A stretch of 64,000 bases of DNA from Leptolyngbya sp. NIES-3755 (GTDB lineage Bacteria > Cyanobacteriota > Cyanobacteriia > Leptolyngbyales > Leptolyngbyaceae), in the NCBI GenBank assembly GCA_001548435.1, contig AP017308.1, forward strand, positions 4,597,030 through 4,661,029. Reading direction: 5' to 3'. Every line of letters begins with the position of its first letter. Within the stretch, counting starts at the first letter, position 1. The position numbers and the translations under genes were made by a program. Under the pieces are notes generated by a model. The model was not told the DNA's origin. It saw only the letters and a list, made by a program, of their open reading frames with translations, and did no database searches. This document shows positions 45,188 through 52,315 of this stretch, piece after piece.

Positions 45188-45556
45188 TCACAATGCCTCG
45201 ATCTTAACTTTACCGCCTTCAATGTTATCAACCTGTAATCGATATTTGTAAAGCAGCGCCGTTCCTAGCAGAGGTTCTGTCTCTGATTCTGCAACATCGA
45301 TTTCCTGGTATTGTCCATCCCAGATTACGATCGCCGTGTACAAATCAAAGTAAGTCTCACTGCCATCACCCAATGTGACAAAATCAGAACCACTCCAAGG
45401 TAAATTCAACGTGGTGATGATTACAGAGGGCAAAGATAAAAATCCATTGAACCCTGTGTCAATCACTGTATCGATCGCTTGAAGTTGTCGATTTGAGTTT
45501 CCGACTACAACAGTTAGCGTAGCTTCACGCCGTAAATTGACCACTCCTTCCATCAT
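45188..45556 (-). CDS. clan AA aspartic protease
   Basis: The 122-residue protein has the retroviral-type motif VIDTGFNGFLSLP (DTG triad, in place of DSG or DTG) and the second-half GTALLYKYRL, as in small cyanobacterial retropepsin-like proteases, which act as dimers. It overlaps its upstream partner by 4 bp. It stands 30 bp from an attC-like repeat and so may be the last gene of a cassette. Biological target unknown. Confidence 0.8.
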   Translation of the reverse strand: MMEGVVNLRREATLTVVVGNSNRQLQAIDTVIDTGFNGFLSLPSVIITTLNLPWSGSDFVTLGDGSETYFDLYTAIVIWDGQYQEIDVAESETEPLLGTALLYKYRLQVDNIEGGKVKIEAL

Positions 45557-45828
45557 GAATTTTTCTTCAGACTCCGCGCTCCAAAATGATAAACGGCGCG
45601 ATGTCCGATGCGAATGATCCAGGGTTGAGCGTCGGGAAGGCGTTCAAAGAGTCGATTCGTTGCAGGTACAACGGTTTCATCGACTTCAAATTCTCCGGTT
45701 TCGATGTCGATCGCCACAATTTTGCCATCATTTCCGGCTTCGACCTGCTGCCGAATGCCTGACTCATAGAGTTCTTGCCCACGTCGGGCTAATTCTTCTT
45801 TGCTATAACGTCGTTGTCGGACTGTCAT
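45553..45828 (-). CDS. small partner of the aspartic protease
   Basis: A 91-residue protein (MTVRQRRYSKEELARRGQEL, then IVAIDIETGEFEVDETVVPA) commonly found directly upstream of clan AA proteases in cyanobacteria, where it is thought to be its partner or target. The two overlap, so they are co-translated. Whether the pair forms a toxin-antitoxin system is unknown. Confidence 0.7.
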   Translation of the reverse strand: MTVRQRRYSKEELARRGQELYESGIRQQVEAGNDGKIVAIDIETGEFEVDETVVPATNRLFERLPDAQPWIIRIGHRAVYHFGARSLKKNS

Positions 45829-45948
45829 AAATTTGACTTCCTTGAGGTTCGTTTTCCCTATTTTAGCTTGGAGAAACGAATCAAAAATGGGTGCAGTGAA
45901 GAAACTCCATACATTAGCTCCACTGCATGATGAAACCTACTTCTTCAG

Positions 45949-46251
45949 TTATTTCAAGCCAAATTGCGCCTTACTCACCAATTCATCATCCTGAAACATG
46001 GCATTCATGTTGGACCCATCTGAATTTTGCCAGGCGTACATGACCGTTTCTGGCGTACCAGGTACTTCTACTCTGCTTTGTTCTGAACCTGATGATCCGA
46101 TGATACCGATTACTTCGCTATAGCTCATCGCTGATTGGATTTGGTTGTATTCACTCAGCGTAACTGTTGGTGTGATGGTAGTTTGTGGAGTCGCACATCC
46201 GACTAATCCAAAGAGAAGTCCGATCGACATCCAAAATGAAACACGCTCCAT
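45949..46251 (-). CDS. DUF3862 lipoprotein
   Basis: The ATG at 46251 has a GGAGAG site 7-12 nt upstream and gives a 100-residue lipoprotein with lipobox FGLVGC. The mature part has TLSEYNQIQSAMSYSEVIGI IGSSGSEQSR (in two parts) and GSNMNAMFQDDELVSKAQFG, fitting DUF3862, related to BamE/SmpA-type and beta-lactamase-inhibitor-like folds. Likely periplasmic or outer-membrane anchored. Confidence 0.8.
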   Translation of the reverse strand: MERVSFWMSIGLLFGLVGCATPQTTITPTVTLSEYNQIQSAMSYSEVIGIIGSSGSEQSRVEVPGTPETVMYAWQNSDGSNMNAMFQDDELVSKAQFGLK

Positions 46252-46389
46252 TTGTTCTCTCCGATGGAAGGACATAAATTTTCAGCTTCTTTACTCAAAG
46301 CCTTTAGCTGATCCAATGAAATGAGTGAAGAAACAACTGTGCAAGCGCTTCTCGAATCAGATAAGAAGCGCAATTGTGTGAACACATCA

Positions 46390-46632
46390 CTATTTCATCA
46401 TTTGTTGCACATCTCGATAAGTCTGCTCGGTCTGCATCTTAGCGATCCAGTTAGTGCCTGTCCAAAGCAGCCCAAACAGCACTACGAATGACACCAATCC
46501 TAGTACTGCATTCATACTGGGATCAGTTGAAAAGATTGCTTTTTTGCAGTGCGGACAAGTTGTTGCGCCTTTTTGAACAAGTTCTTTGCAATGCGGGCAA
46601 GGAACTGTATTAGATTGATTGGAATCTGTCAT
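46390..46632 (-). CDS. zinc-ribbon membrane protein
   Basis: The ATG at 46632 gives an 80-residue protein with a zinc-ribbon pair (CPHCKELVQKG, CPHCKKAIF) and a transmembrane helix (MNAVLGLVSFVVLFGLLWTG). It may sense or anchor something at the membrane. It is the first minus-strand gene after the second attC-like site. Function unknown. Confidence 0.7.
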   Translation of the reverse strand: MTDSNQSNTVPCPHCKELVQKGATTCPHCKKAIFSTDPSMNAVLGLVSFVVLFGLLWTGTNWIAKMQTEQTYRDVQQMMK

Positions 46633-46715
46633 AAGCTCGAATCCTTGGGTTAATTGCTTACTCAATCTTCATAATGGTTGAGCAATATTTACAACATTCC
46701 CAAACTTCGTCTGCG

Positions 46716-46800
46716 GTCTAACGGCTAAAGTGAGCGGCGGCGAGAGAACTAGAACGAAGCGCGAAGACTCTCTACCGTCCGCTCCACTGTGTTGTTAGCT
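46716..46800. repeat. attC-like site, copy 2
   Basis: The second 85-bp palindromic repeat. On the plus strand the ends are GTCTAAC (46716-46722) and GTTAGCT (46794-46800); on the minus strand it starts AGCTAAC and ends GTTAGAC (GTTRRRY). Inner bases pair (CGAGAG and CTCTC; AGCGG and CCGCT) with compensating differences from copy 1, and the sizes are equal. It separates the PIN toxin-antitoxin pair from the zinc-ribbon gene. Confidence 0.75.
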
Positions 46801-46894
46801 GGCTACTACGAGGAGTTGATTAACTTGTGCAGGATGCAGCGCATTAACGATTACTCTCAAGGGCTTATCGATCAATAGAAGCTGAAAAGCTGTA

Positions 46895-47296
46895 TTAGGG
46901 CATAGGGGTGATGAGTTGTAGATTAGGAATGTCACGAAAATCCTTGACGTTGTGAGTGACGAGGGGTAAATCATGGCGTAAAGCCGTTGCTGCAATCCAA
47001 GCATCTTGAGGCGAAATAGGGCGACCCGCATTTTGTCGTTCAGCACGAACATTTGCCCATTCTCGACAAAGGGGTTGATCGGTCGGAATGACAAGATAAT
47101 TCAATAGGTATTGCTCTAGTTGGGCAAGACGACGATCACCCCATTGTCGCAAAATTGCCCACTGAAAAAGTTCGGCAACGGTCATAAAAGAAAGCGCTAA
47201 CTCATGACCACTCAAAAGCGGGATGTATGGGTCAGCGTAATCACTACCTTTGAATATAAAAGAAACAATATCAGTATCGATCAAGAGAAAGCTCAT
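46895..47296 (-). CDS. PIN-domain toxin, VapC family
   Basis: The 133-residue protein has the PIN acidic residues: IDTDIVSF (first Asp), ELFQWAIL (second acid), and SPQDAWIAATALRHDLPLVT HN (third and fourth). PIN toxins are ribonucleases that cleave tRNA, rRNA or mRNA. It follows its antitoxin gene by 10 bp, giving a type II pair. It is likely the cargo of the attC-flanked cassette ending at copy 2, because 95 bp separate it from that site. Confidence 0.85.
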   Translation of the reverse strand: MSFLLIDTDIVSFIFKGSDYADPYIPLLSGHELALSFMTVAELFQWAILRQWGDRRLAQLEQYLLNYLVIPTDQPLCREWANVRAERQNAGRPISPQDAWIAATALRHDLPLVTHNVKDFRDIPNLQLITPMP

Positions 47297-47306
47297 AGAA
47301 GTTTAG

Positions 47307-47600
47307 TCAGATTGCTGCTTGACGCTGTTGCTGCAAGAAGATGAGGAAGTCTTCAATTGAGTCTTCTTCGGGAAAAAAGTCAACAGCAAGATCCTTGAGG
47401 TTATGGACAGTTGTAGGAGATTGGGTTGTGATCAACTGCTGAAGCGTGTTACCCTGCCAAAATTGAGTACTCAGTTCTCTGAGGTTAGCTTGGGAATTTG
47501 AGGATGGATCGCTTTGGATAAGAATTTGGAGCAGTTGCTGGCGTTCCGTCAGTGAGAGTGGTTGAATTGCAGCTATCGCCGCTTCAAGTTGTGGAGTCAT
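47307..47600 (-). CDS. VapB-type antitoxin
   Basis: A 97-residue protein (MTPQLEAAIAAIQPLSLTER, ending FLIFLQQQRQAAI) that matches the antitoxins upstream of cyanobacterial PIN toxins: an N-terminal helical region with IQPLSLTERQQLLQIL and an acidic linker (DFFPEEDSIED). DNA-binding type not assigned. First gene of a two-gene unit. Confidence 0.75.
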   Translation of the reverse strand: MTPQLEAAIAAIQPLSLTERQQLLQILIQSDPSSNSQANLRELSTQFWQGNTLQQLITTQSPTTVHNLKDLAVDFFPEEDSIEDFLIFLQQQRQAAI

Positions 47601-47796
47601 GGCGCAAGTCTCCGTAGGTGCATAGCTCTATATTATTTGATTTAGAACAATTTTAATCAAGTGTTCGGCTGTCCGTTGACTAGCTTTTTAGAATCATGTT
47701 TCTTCACATTCACTGAAAAATGAGCGACTACTCATCTGCTTGGATCTTGGACAGAAAAAGTAATCGCTCTTTGACCGTATTGCTGTGTAAATTGCA

Positions 47797-48144
47797 TTAA
47801 CGCTTACAAAGCTCTAGACCCTTCTTAATGAAAGGGCTGATATCAACCTTAAGACCACTGATCTGGGGATCATCCCTCCAAATGGGTTCAATATCTGGAT
47901 AGCCTAGAGCTTTTGCTGTTCCATTAACTGCATAAGTTTCGTTGTCGGTTGCGAACGCAACTGAAGGATAGCCATCTCCTGGATCAAGACAATACAAAAT
48001 TCCTTCAGGAACCGTAAATGCCCAAAGATCACCGTACTCTTCTTGATGAATCACTACTTCGCTAACCCGCGACGCTAAAGCTGGAAATGAAAAAGTTAGA
48101 ACAAAGCAGAATGCAATTGCAATTAATCTAATAAGCACTTTCAT
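47797..48144 (-). CDS. DUF2511 secreted protein
   Basis: The ATG at 48144 gives a 115-residue protein with a signal peptide (MKVLIRLIAIAFCFVLTFSF, cleavage after ALA). The mature part contains YGDLWAFTVPEGILYCLDPG and GYPDIEPIWRDD, which resemble DUF2511 (YebY-type) proteins. An AAGGAGAAC ribosome site lies directly upstream and runs into the insertion sequence. Before that insertion this gene followed the PH-like gene closely. Confidence 0.75.
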   Translation of the reverse strand: MKVLIRLIAIAFCFVLTFSFPALASRVSEVVIHQEEYGDLWAFTVPEGILYCLDPGDGYPSVAFATDNETYAVNGTAKALGYPDIEPIWRDDPQISGLKVDISPFIKKGLELCKR

Positions 48145-48159
48145 GAAGTTCTCCTTCAG

Positions 48160-48178
48160 CAATGGTTCGGACAGAATT
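48160..48178. repeat. terminal inverted repeat, left
   Basis: CAATGGTTCGGACAGAATT; differs from the right repeat at two positions. It overlaps the transposase stop codon at 48177-48179. Confidence 0.85.
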
Positions 48179-49385
48179 AAGCGGCGATAATGCCGTAATT
48201 GCAAAGGTTTGAGTAGTTGGGATGAGATTTAATTTGGCTTGGCTCCAAGTCTAAGTTGCAAATAAATCGGTCAAGGAGGTGCTGATTGAACAGTCGCCGT
48301 TTGACACTTGCCATTGAGAAGACAAACGGGACTTGTTCTGAATGCTGTTGGAGTGCGTCCAACTTTGCCAAGTTCAGAGCAGTCAGACTAGCATTGAAAT
48401 GAAACGCAAGCTTCTGAGCATCTCTGGCTTGGCAATCTTCGAGTCCTGTAAACTGCTTGGCATCCCGGAATAGAAATTCAATTTGGAAGCGCAGCTTGTA
48501 ATACTGGACAATCTGCCTTGGGTCTTGCTCGACATCAGTGGAAAACAACAGACAAGTGCGAACGCGAGTCGAGGAGCGATGATCGACTAGATAAGCAACG
48601 CGAATAGCGCGTTTGAGCGAGACGTGCCACACGACTGCCGTGTACAGGTCAACATCCGGTTGTACGGTTTCGACGAACGTGAAGCGACTCAAATCGCCCA
48701 AGTCCACTTTGCCTGCATACTTGCGCGGTCTGCCCCGTCGCTTCTGTACTCCCGTGTAGAGAAATTGAAGATTCGCATCACACCGCAGCTTACTGATGAC
48801 GTGCAACCTCAACTCCACCGCTCCGGTGACAAAGCCCTCCTTGGCATAAGCACCATCGACAGCGAGATAGGCGACTTCAGGTGGGAGGTGAGGTCGCACA
48901 CAATCGAGATGATAGAGATATTGATCCATGCGGCTAAACTCGCTCAGGCTGGATTGAGCATAGGTCTGCTCTGCCGATAATGCATAGCCCTGCTCACGTT
49001 CGACATCGACCACCCCGACCACTGACACCTCTAATCCGGTTTCCACTCGACTGGCACATCCATTCCAAAACGCATCGAGTCCAAACGTCGCTTTGCCACT
49101 CTTGATCACAAACGAGCAGTCCATCACCGCAAGCTTTGCCGTGTCTGCTTGACTTGCCTGCTCGACTATCGCTCGATTCAATGCCACAAACTCAAACTCT
49201 TGTTGGTATTGGCGGCGGTAGGTGCGTTCGCTCAAACTGCTGTAGCGACTCAGGTTGGTGAAGTTGACTTTGCCACACACCAGCAACATTGTGGTGAATA
49301 AAGTGACTAAGAATTTCGTTTGCGGTTTGCGAAATCGCCCACTTCGGCAAGCAGGCTTTGTACAATGGCTTCCATAGCTATCCAT
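48177..49385 (-). CDS. IS4-superfamily DDE transposase
   Basis: The 402-residue protein has the DDE signature: first Asp in VMDCSFVIKSG, second in LAVDGAYAKEG and the Y-(2)-R-(3)-E-(6)-K motif in YYKLRFQIEFLFRDAKQF. The basic stretch KRRGRPRKYAG is a likely DNA-binding loop. The frame is intact, so it could be active. Exact IS family (IS4 versus a close relative) is uncertain. Confidence 0.88.
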   Translation of the reverse strand: MDSYGSHCTKPACRSGRFRKPQTKFLVTLFTTMLLVCGKVNFTNLSRYSSLSERTYRRQYQQEFEFVALNRAIVEQASQADTAKLAVMDCSFVIKSGKATFGLDAFWNGCASRVETGLEVSVVGVVDVEREQGYALSAEQTYAQSSLSEFSRMDQYLYHLDCVRPHLPPEVAYLAVDGAYAKEGFVTGAVELRLHVISKLRCDANLQFLYTGVQKRRGRPRKYAGKVDLGDLSRFTFVETVQPDVDLYTAVVWHVSLKRAIRVAYLVDHRSSTRVRTCLLFSTDVEQDPRQIVQYYKLRFQIEFLFRDAKQFTGLEDCQARDAQKLAFHFNASLTALNLAKLDALQQHSEQVPFVFSMASVKRRLFNQHLLDRFICNLDLEPSQIKSHPNYSNLCNYGIIAA

Positions 49386-49438
49386 TCGGTGCGTTTGTGA
49401 TTATTTGCACCCTAAGCGATGGGTAGCTTTCTTGTCAA

Positions 49439-49457
49439 AATTCTGTCCGGACTATTG
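49439..49457. repeat. terminal inverted repeat, right
   Basis: AATTCTGTCCGGACTATTG, the complement of which gives CAATAGTCCGGACAGAATT. It is followed by the CTTCAG target duplication, which contains the stop codon (TGA on the minus strand) of the neighbouring PH-like gene. Confidence 0.85.
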
Positions 49458-49459
49458 CT

Positions 49460-50044
49460 TCAGATTGCATTCTGCAATTCCATAAGTTTGCGATAGACAA
49501 GGACACTTTTGAAGTAGCCAAGTTTGGTGTCTAGCAAAAACTTACTCTCGTTATCATTTTCTGATGTTGCAGCAGTAAGAACTTGAAAATGACCAACTGT
49601 AGCTGCTTTTTGCGGTTTAAACTCAAATGCAACAACATCCTTAATTGGGTAAACACGAACAGAAAGTTGACCAGCCGACAACGCAGCACCAAGTAGACCA
49701 CCACCCGAATCTTGCCCCTGTCCTCCGAAAACGCCCTTGCTGAAAATATACAAACAGCGATTAGTGAGAGCCAACTGGCTACGTTCGCCTTGAGAAGAGC
49801 TACGCATCTTGCAAACAACTTGCTCTTTAGGCAAAAGTAAATCTGACAGATAGCATTCAACTTCTGCTGACAAGTCTTCAAACAACTGTGCTTGAGCTTT
49901 TGACCAAGCATCCTGCAACTCTGATTCATTCATATCGTGACGCGCTTTGACATCACCAGATGCTGTCCGCGCCGCATCACCAGCTTTCTGAACTTCTTCA
50001 CCAGCTTTCTTCGCAATATCCTTTATGTTTTCCATGAAACTCAT
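49460..50044 (-). CDS. PH-like-domain protein, 194 aa
   Basis: Begins MSFMENIKDIAKKAGEEVQK with an amphipathic helical section rich in Lys, Glu and Ala, then a beta-rich domain (LALTNRCLYIFSKGVFGGQG, VRVYPIKDVVAFEFKPQKAA and SKFLLDTKLGYFKSVLVY) resembling bacterial PH-like domains. Function unknown. Its stop codon lies inside the target duplication of the insertion sequence, which moved it away from its former downstream gene. Confidence 0.7.
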   Translation of the reverse strand: MSFMENIKDIAKKAGEEVQKAGDAARTASGDVKARHDMNESELQDAWSKAQAQLFEDLSAEVECYLSDLLLPKEQVVCKMRSSSQGERSQLALTNRCLYIFSKGVFGGQGQDSGGGLLGAALSAGQLSVRVYPIKDVVAFEFKPQKAATVGHFQVLTAATSENDNESKFLLDTKLGYFKSVLVYRKLMELQNAI

Positions 50045-50151
50045 GGCTGTATGTTCCTCCGGGATGAGTAAACTTTCATGTAGTGTTCCCGGATTGATTC
50101 AGCCAGCTAACTCTTATTACACTGAAGTTTTCCACATATCATCCCGAATCA

Positions 50152-50226
50152 GCGTACTATACGGAGAATTTTCGGTGTATCACACCGTTTTAGAATGCTA
50201 TGCGGAAAGATTTCTGTATAGTACGC
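50152..50226. repeat. nested inverted repeat
   Basis: GCGTACTATAC at 50152-50162 and GTATAGTACGC at 50216-50226 form a perfect 11-bp inverted repeat, and inside it CGGTGTATCACACCG forms a 6-bp stem. The 75-bp unit might be a cruciform, a protein-binding site or a decayed small transposable element. No flanking direct repeats were noticed. Confidence 0.6.
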
Positions 50227-50314
50227 TCATGTAGATGAATACACGGAAATTTTCGGCATATTTTCCACTTCTTTTGATAAATACAAAGCCGGATCGCTTA
50301 AATTCCCCTTCATC

Positions 50315-50353
50315 CAAAATAAAACCACCCAACTCAATCTTGAGCCAGGTGGT
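50315..50353 (-). terminator. intrinsic terminator of the 131-aa gene
   Basis: On the minus strand ACCACC (50353-50348) pairs with GGTGGT (50329-50324), with an 18-nt loop, followed by TTTATTTT. It lies 21 bp past the stop codon. Confidence 0.65.
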
Positions 50354-50373
50354 AACTTGGTCTTCAAACGCGA

Positions 50374-50769
50374 TTAGTTCAATGATGCAGCGGCTTCTTG
50401 CACTTTTTTCTTCGGAACTCCCATTCTGGATTTCGACATCTGATGCGCCACATCGCTTTTCCGTGCGCCGCCTGCCATGACGTATTCCTCGCTGTCCTTG
50501 CCATAGTGAGCGCCCACACCCAGCAGCATTCGTTCGGTCAGATCTTTGAGGGTCTTTTCGGATTCCTCAACTGCGCGGGATAGTTGTTCGATCGTAGAAA
50601 GCGCCCGATTATAATCATCCAAGTTCGTTTTGTGCTGGTCGATCGCAGCAAGATAAGCGTTAAGGGTTAAACCGCGACCGAGATCCAATTGCGGATCGAT
50701 CGATTGCAAGCTCACAGCCCGTTGATTCGCTCTGGTGAGAATCTCAGAATTGAGTTTTTGGCGTGGCAT
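50374..50769 (-). CDS. conserved hypothetical protein, 131 aa
   Basis: A helical soluble protein (MPRQKLNSEILTRANQRAVS, then DDYNRALSTIEQLSRAVEES EKTLKDL in two parts) with a C-terminal Gly/Lys-rich tail (VMAGGARKSDVAHQMSKSRM). It resembles small conserved cyanobacterial proteins of unknown function, and the coil-like central helix suggests oligomerisation. A terminator follows it directly. Confidence 0.6.
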   Translation of the reverse strand: MPRQKLNSEILTRANQRAVSLQSIDPQLDLGRGLTLNAYLAAIDQHKTNLDDYNRALSTIEQLSRAVEESEKTLKDLTERMLLGVGAHYGKDSEEYVMAGGARKSDVAHQMSKSRMGVPKKKVQEAAASLN

Positions 50770-50872
50770 GGTGAATGCACTCCTGAATCTGTTTACAGTT
50801 GCACTCTAAACTTCGAGTCTGTGCTTTTCCCTGGGAAAAAGTCAGGAGGATTGCATGAAGTTTGAGTAAATC

Positions 50873-51127
50873 TGTATTGAGTTTGGGCATTGTACGGAGA
50901 ACATTCAGTCGATCGACTTGAATTCGAGTCTTACTGAGGAATCCTTTTCGTCGATCGACTTGGGTTTGAGTTTTGCTTGAGATCGCGATCGCTTTATTAA
51001 CTTAAGCTTGTCGTTTCCTTGATAAACCATTCATTCTATTGACTTGAGCTTCTGTTCCATTAAGGAAAGCTTTTGTTTCATAGATTTGAACTTGAGTACT
51101 CGTTAATCGGCTTGTGACTCAATTGAG
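50873..51127. repeat. degenerate 42-bp tandem repeat
   Basis: A motif like GACTTGAATTCGAGT recurs with exact 42-bp spacing at 50915, 50957, 50999, 51041 and 51083 (last copy GATTTGAACTTGAGT), and weaker copies appear on both sides. The unit is a multiple of three. Read on the minus strand it spells a 14-residue repeat with K-x-K-S-I (KFKSMKQ, KLKSIE, KLKLIK, KPKSID, EFKSID), broken by stop codons. No gene is supported in 50770-51165. Confidence 0.75.
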
Positions 51128-51165
51128 TTAACCTATTTCAACATCAAGGAAAGCTGCGACGATCG

Positions 51166-51783
51166 CTAATTTGCCTTAGTTGCAATGCCTTTGTACAGGT
51201 AAGAAGTCACTTTAGGCGCGTTTTCTAAATACGATTCGCTCAGCGTTACTTGGTCAAACTGCTGCTTGATTAACTGACGGATATTCCGATTGAAGTGGCA
51301 ACCCCCTGCAATTCTCTTTTGAATCGGGGTGAGTCGATTTTGCCAAAGCTGGACATCTGGCTCATTGCTCAATCCGTGCTCAAGAAAAAAGAAGCGACCT
51401 CCAGGTTTGAGAACCCGATCGATTTCTGCGATCGCTCTTTCAACATCTGGAATGCTACACAGCGTAAACGTACTGACCACGCTATCAAAAGAACCATCCC
51501 CCATCGGTAAGTTTTCGCCGCTAAGAACGTGATGAGTAACCTCGATCGACGATGCCGCAATTCTCTTCTGAGCAATTCCCTGAATCCCAGGATTTGAATC
51601 AACCGTTGAAATTCGATGAATCTGCTCCGGGTAATACGCCAAATTCAATCCTGTGCCAAATCCGATTTCTAAAACTTCTCCGCTCACTCCCGCCAAAGTG
51701 TCACGCCGATACTTCGCCAAACTTGGAGCAGAAAGCGATAAGTCTAGGAGATAGGGCAGAATTTTTTGTTCATAAAAGCCCAT
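51166..51783 (-). CDS. class I SAM-dependent methyltransferase
   Basis: The 205-residue enzyme has motif I VLEIGFGTGLNLAYYP, the acidic motif II TVDSNPG and post-motif SGENLPMGDGSFDSVVSTFT, then CSIPDVERAIAEIDRVLKPG. It resembles the UbiE/METTL7-type small-molecule or lipid methyltransferases. Substrate is unknown. The start is the ATG at 51783. Confidence 0.88.
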   Translation of the reverse strand: MGFYEQKILPYLLDLSLSAPSLAKYRRDTLAGVSGEVLEIGFGTGLNLAYYPEQIHRISTVDSNPGIQGIAQKRIAASSIEVTHHVLSGENLPMGDGSFDSVVSTFTLCSIPDVERAIAEIDRVLKPGGRFFFLEHGLSNEPDVQLWQNRLTPIQKRIAGGCHFNRNIRQLIKQQFDQVTLSESYLENAPKVTSYLYKGIATKAN

Positions 51784-51904
51784 GTGTTTCTTGCATAGAT
51801 ACTGGTAACTGCATTATGACGAACTCACTTGTAATGAAACCGAGCTTGCAGAAATTTAATGCGATCGCGGCTCACTAGGCGGATCAGGAGGCGGATTTGT
51901 CTTT

Positions 51905-52264
51905 TTAGAGCGTTTCTTCGCCAGGTCCCATCTCCTGTCTGAATTCTTCTACCGACTGAGATCGCGTTTCGTTCGCTGTTGAACGCTCCAAAGTTGTGAT
52001 TAAGCGATCGGCATTCGCGGGAGAACTCAGCAAGTGAAACGTTTCGAGCAGACTGGAAAAATCTTCGTCAGTAGTCGCTTCGTTCAGACCTCTCTCGATC
52101 GCGGCTCTTGCGATCGGGTTTTGAATCGCTTCAAGCTCAACTCTCAACAATTGCCGCACATAAGGCTTCATGTCAATACCATTAGGGAGCGACAAGATTG
52201 CCTGCCCTAACTGAATGGTTTGATATTCGGGTTGATGACTCTGGATGATGCTTTGAGCAGTCAT
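51905..52264 (-). CDS. conserved hypothetical protein, 119 aa
   Basis: Helical soluble protein (MTAQSIIQSHQPEYQTIQLG, YVRQLLRVELEAIQNPIARA, then EEFRQEMGPGEETL). No known domain is seen. It may be an antitoxin-like or regulatory protein but nothing in the sequence proves it. Lies 52 bp downstream of the 319-aa gene on the same strand. Confidence 0.55.
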   Translation of the reverse strand: MTAQSIIQSHQPEYQTIQLGQAILSLPNGIDMKPYVRQLLRVELEAIQNPIARAAIERGLNEATTDEDFSSLLETFHLLSSPANADRLITTLERSTANETRSQSVEEFRQEMGPGEETL

Positions 52265-52315
52265 TAGATTACTTCGGTGTTGATTGGGGTGATAGATCTA
52301 AGCAGTACTCTTACG

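Larger units (their letters stand above)
48160..49457 (-). mobile_element. IS4-superfamily insertion sequence, intact
   Basis: A 1298-bp element with 19-bp terminal inverted repeats (left CAATGGTTCGGACAGAATT at 48160-48178, right at 49439-49457) that agree in 17 of 19 positions. The flanking 6-bp direct repeats CTTCAG (48154-48159 and 49458-49463) are the likely target duplications, though a G-C ambiguity at the ends could make them TTCA. One transposase gene fills it. It looks recent and complete. Confidence 0.9.
50045..50373. other. 329-bp intergenic region with nested palindromes
   Basis: No gene is supported here. It contains a perfect 11-bp inverted repeat, an inner hairpin CGGTGT..ACACCG, other similar AT-rich segments such as CGGAAATTTTCGGCATATT, and a terminator next to the gene on the right side. 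Confidence 0.5.

Noticed and set aside
45074-46800. The paired palindromes as ends of one transposon
   Set aside because: They are direct repeats of a palindrome, not terminal inverted repeats of a unit with a transposase, and no direct duplication flanks the interval; their ends fit attC better.
50873-51127. CRISPR array
   Set aside because: The spacing is 42 bp with no conserved repeat separated by unique spacers; identity between units is low throughout and no cas gene is near.
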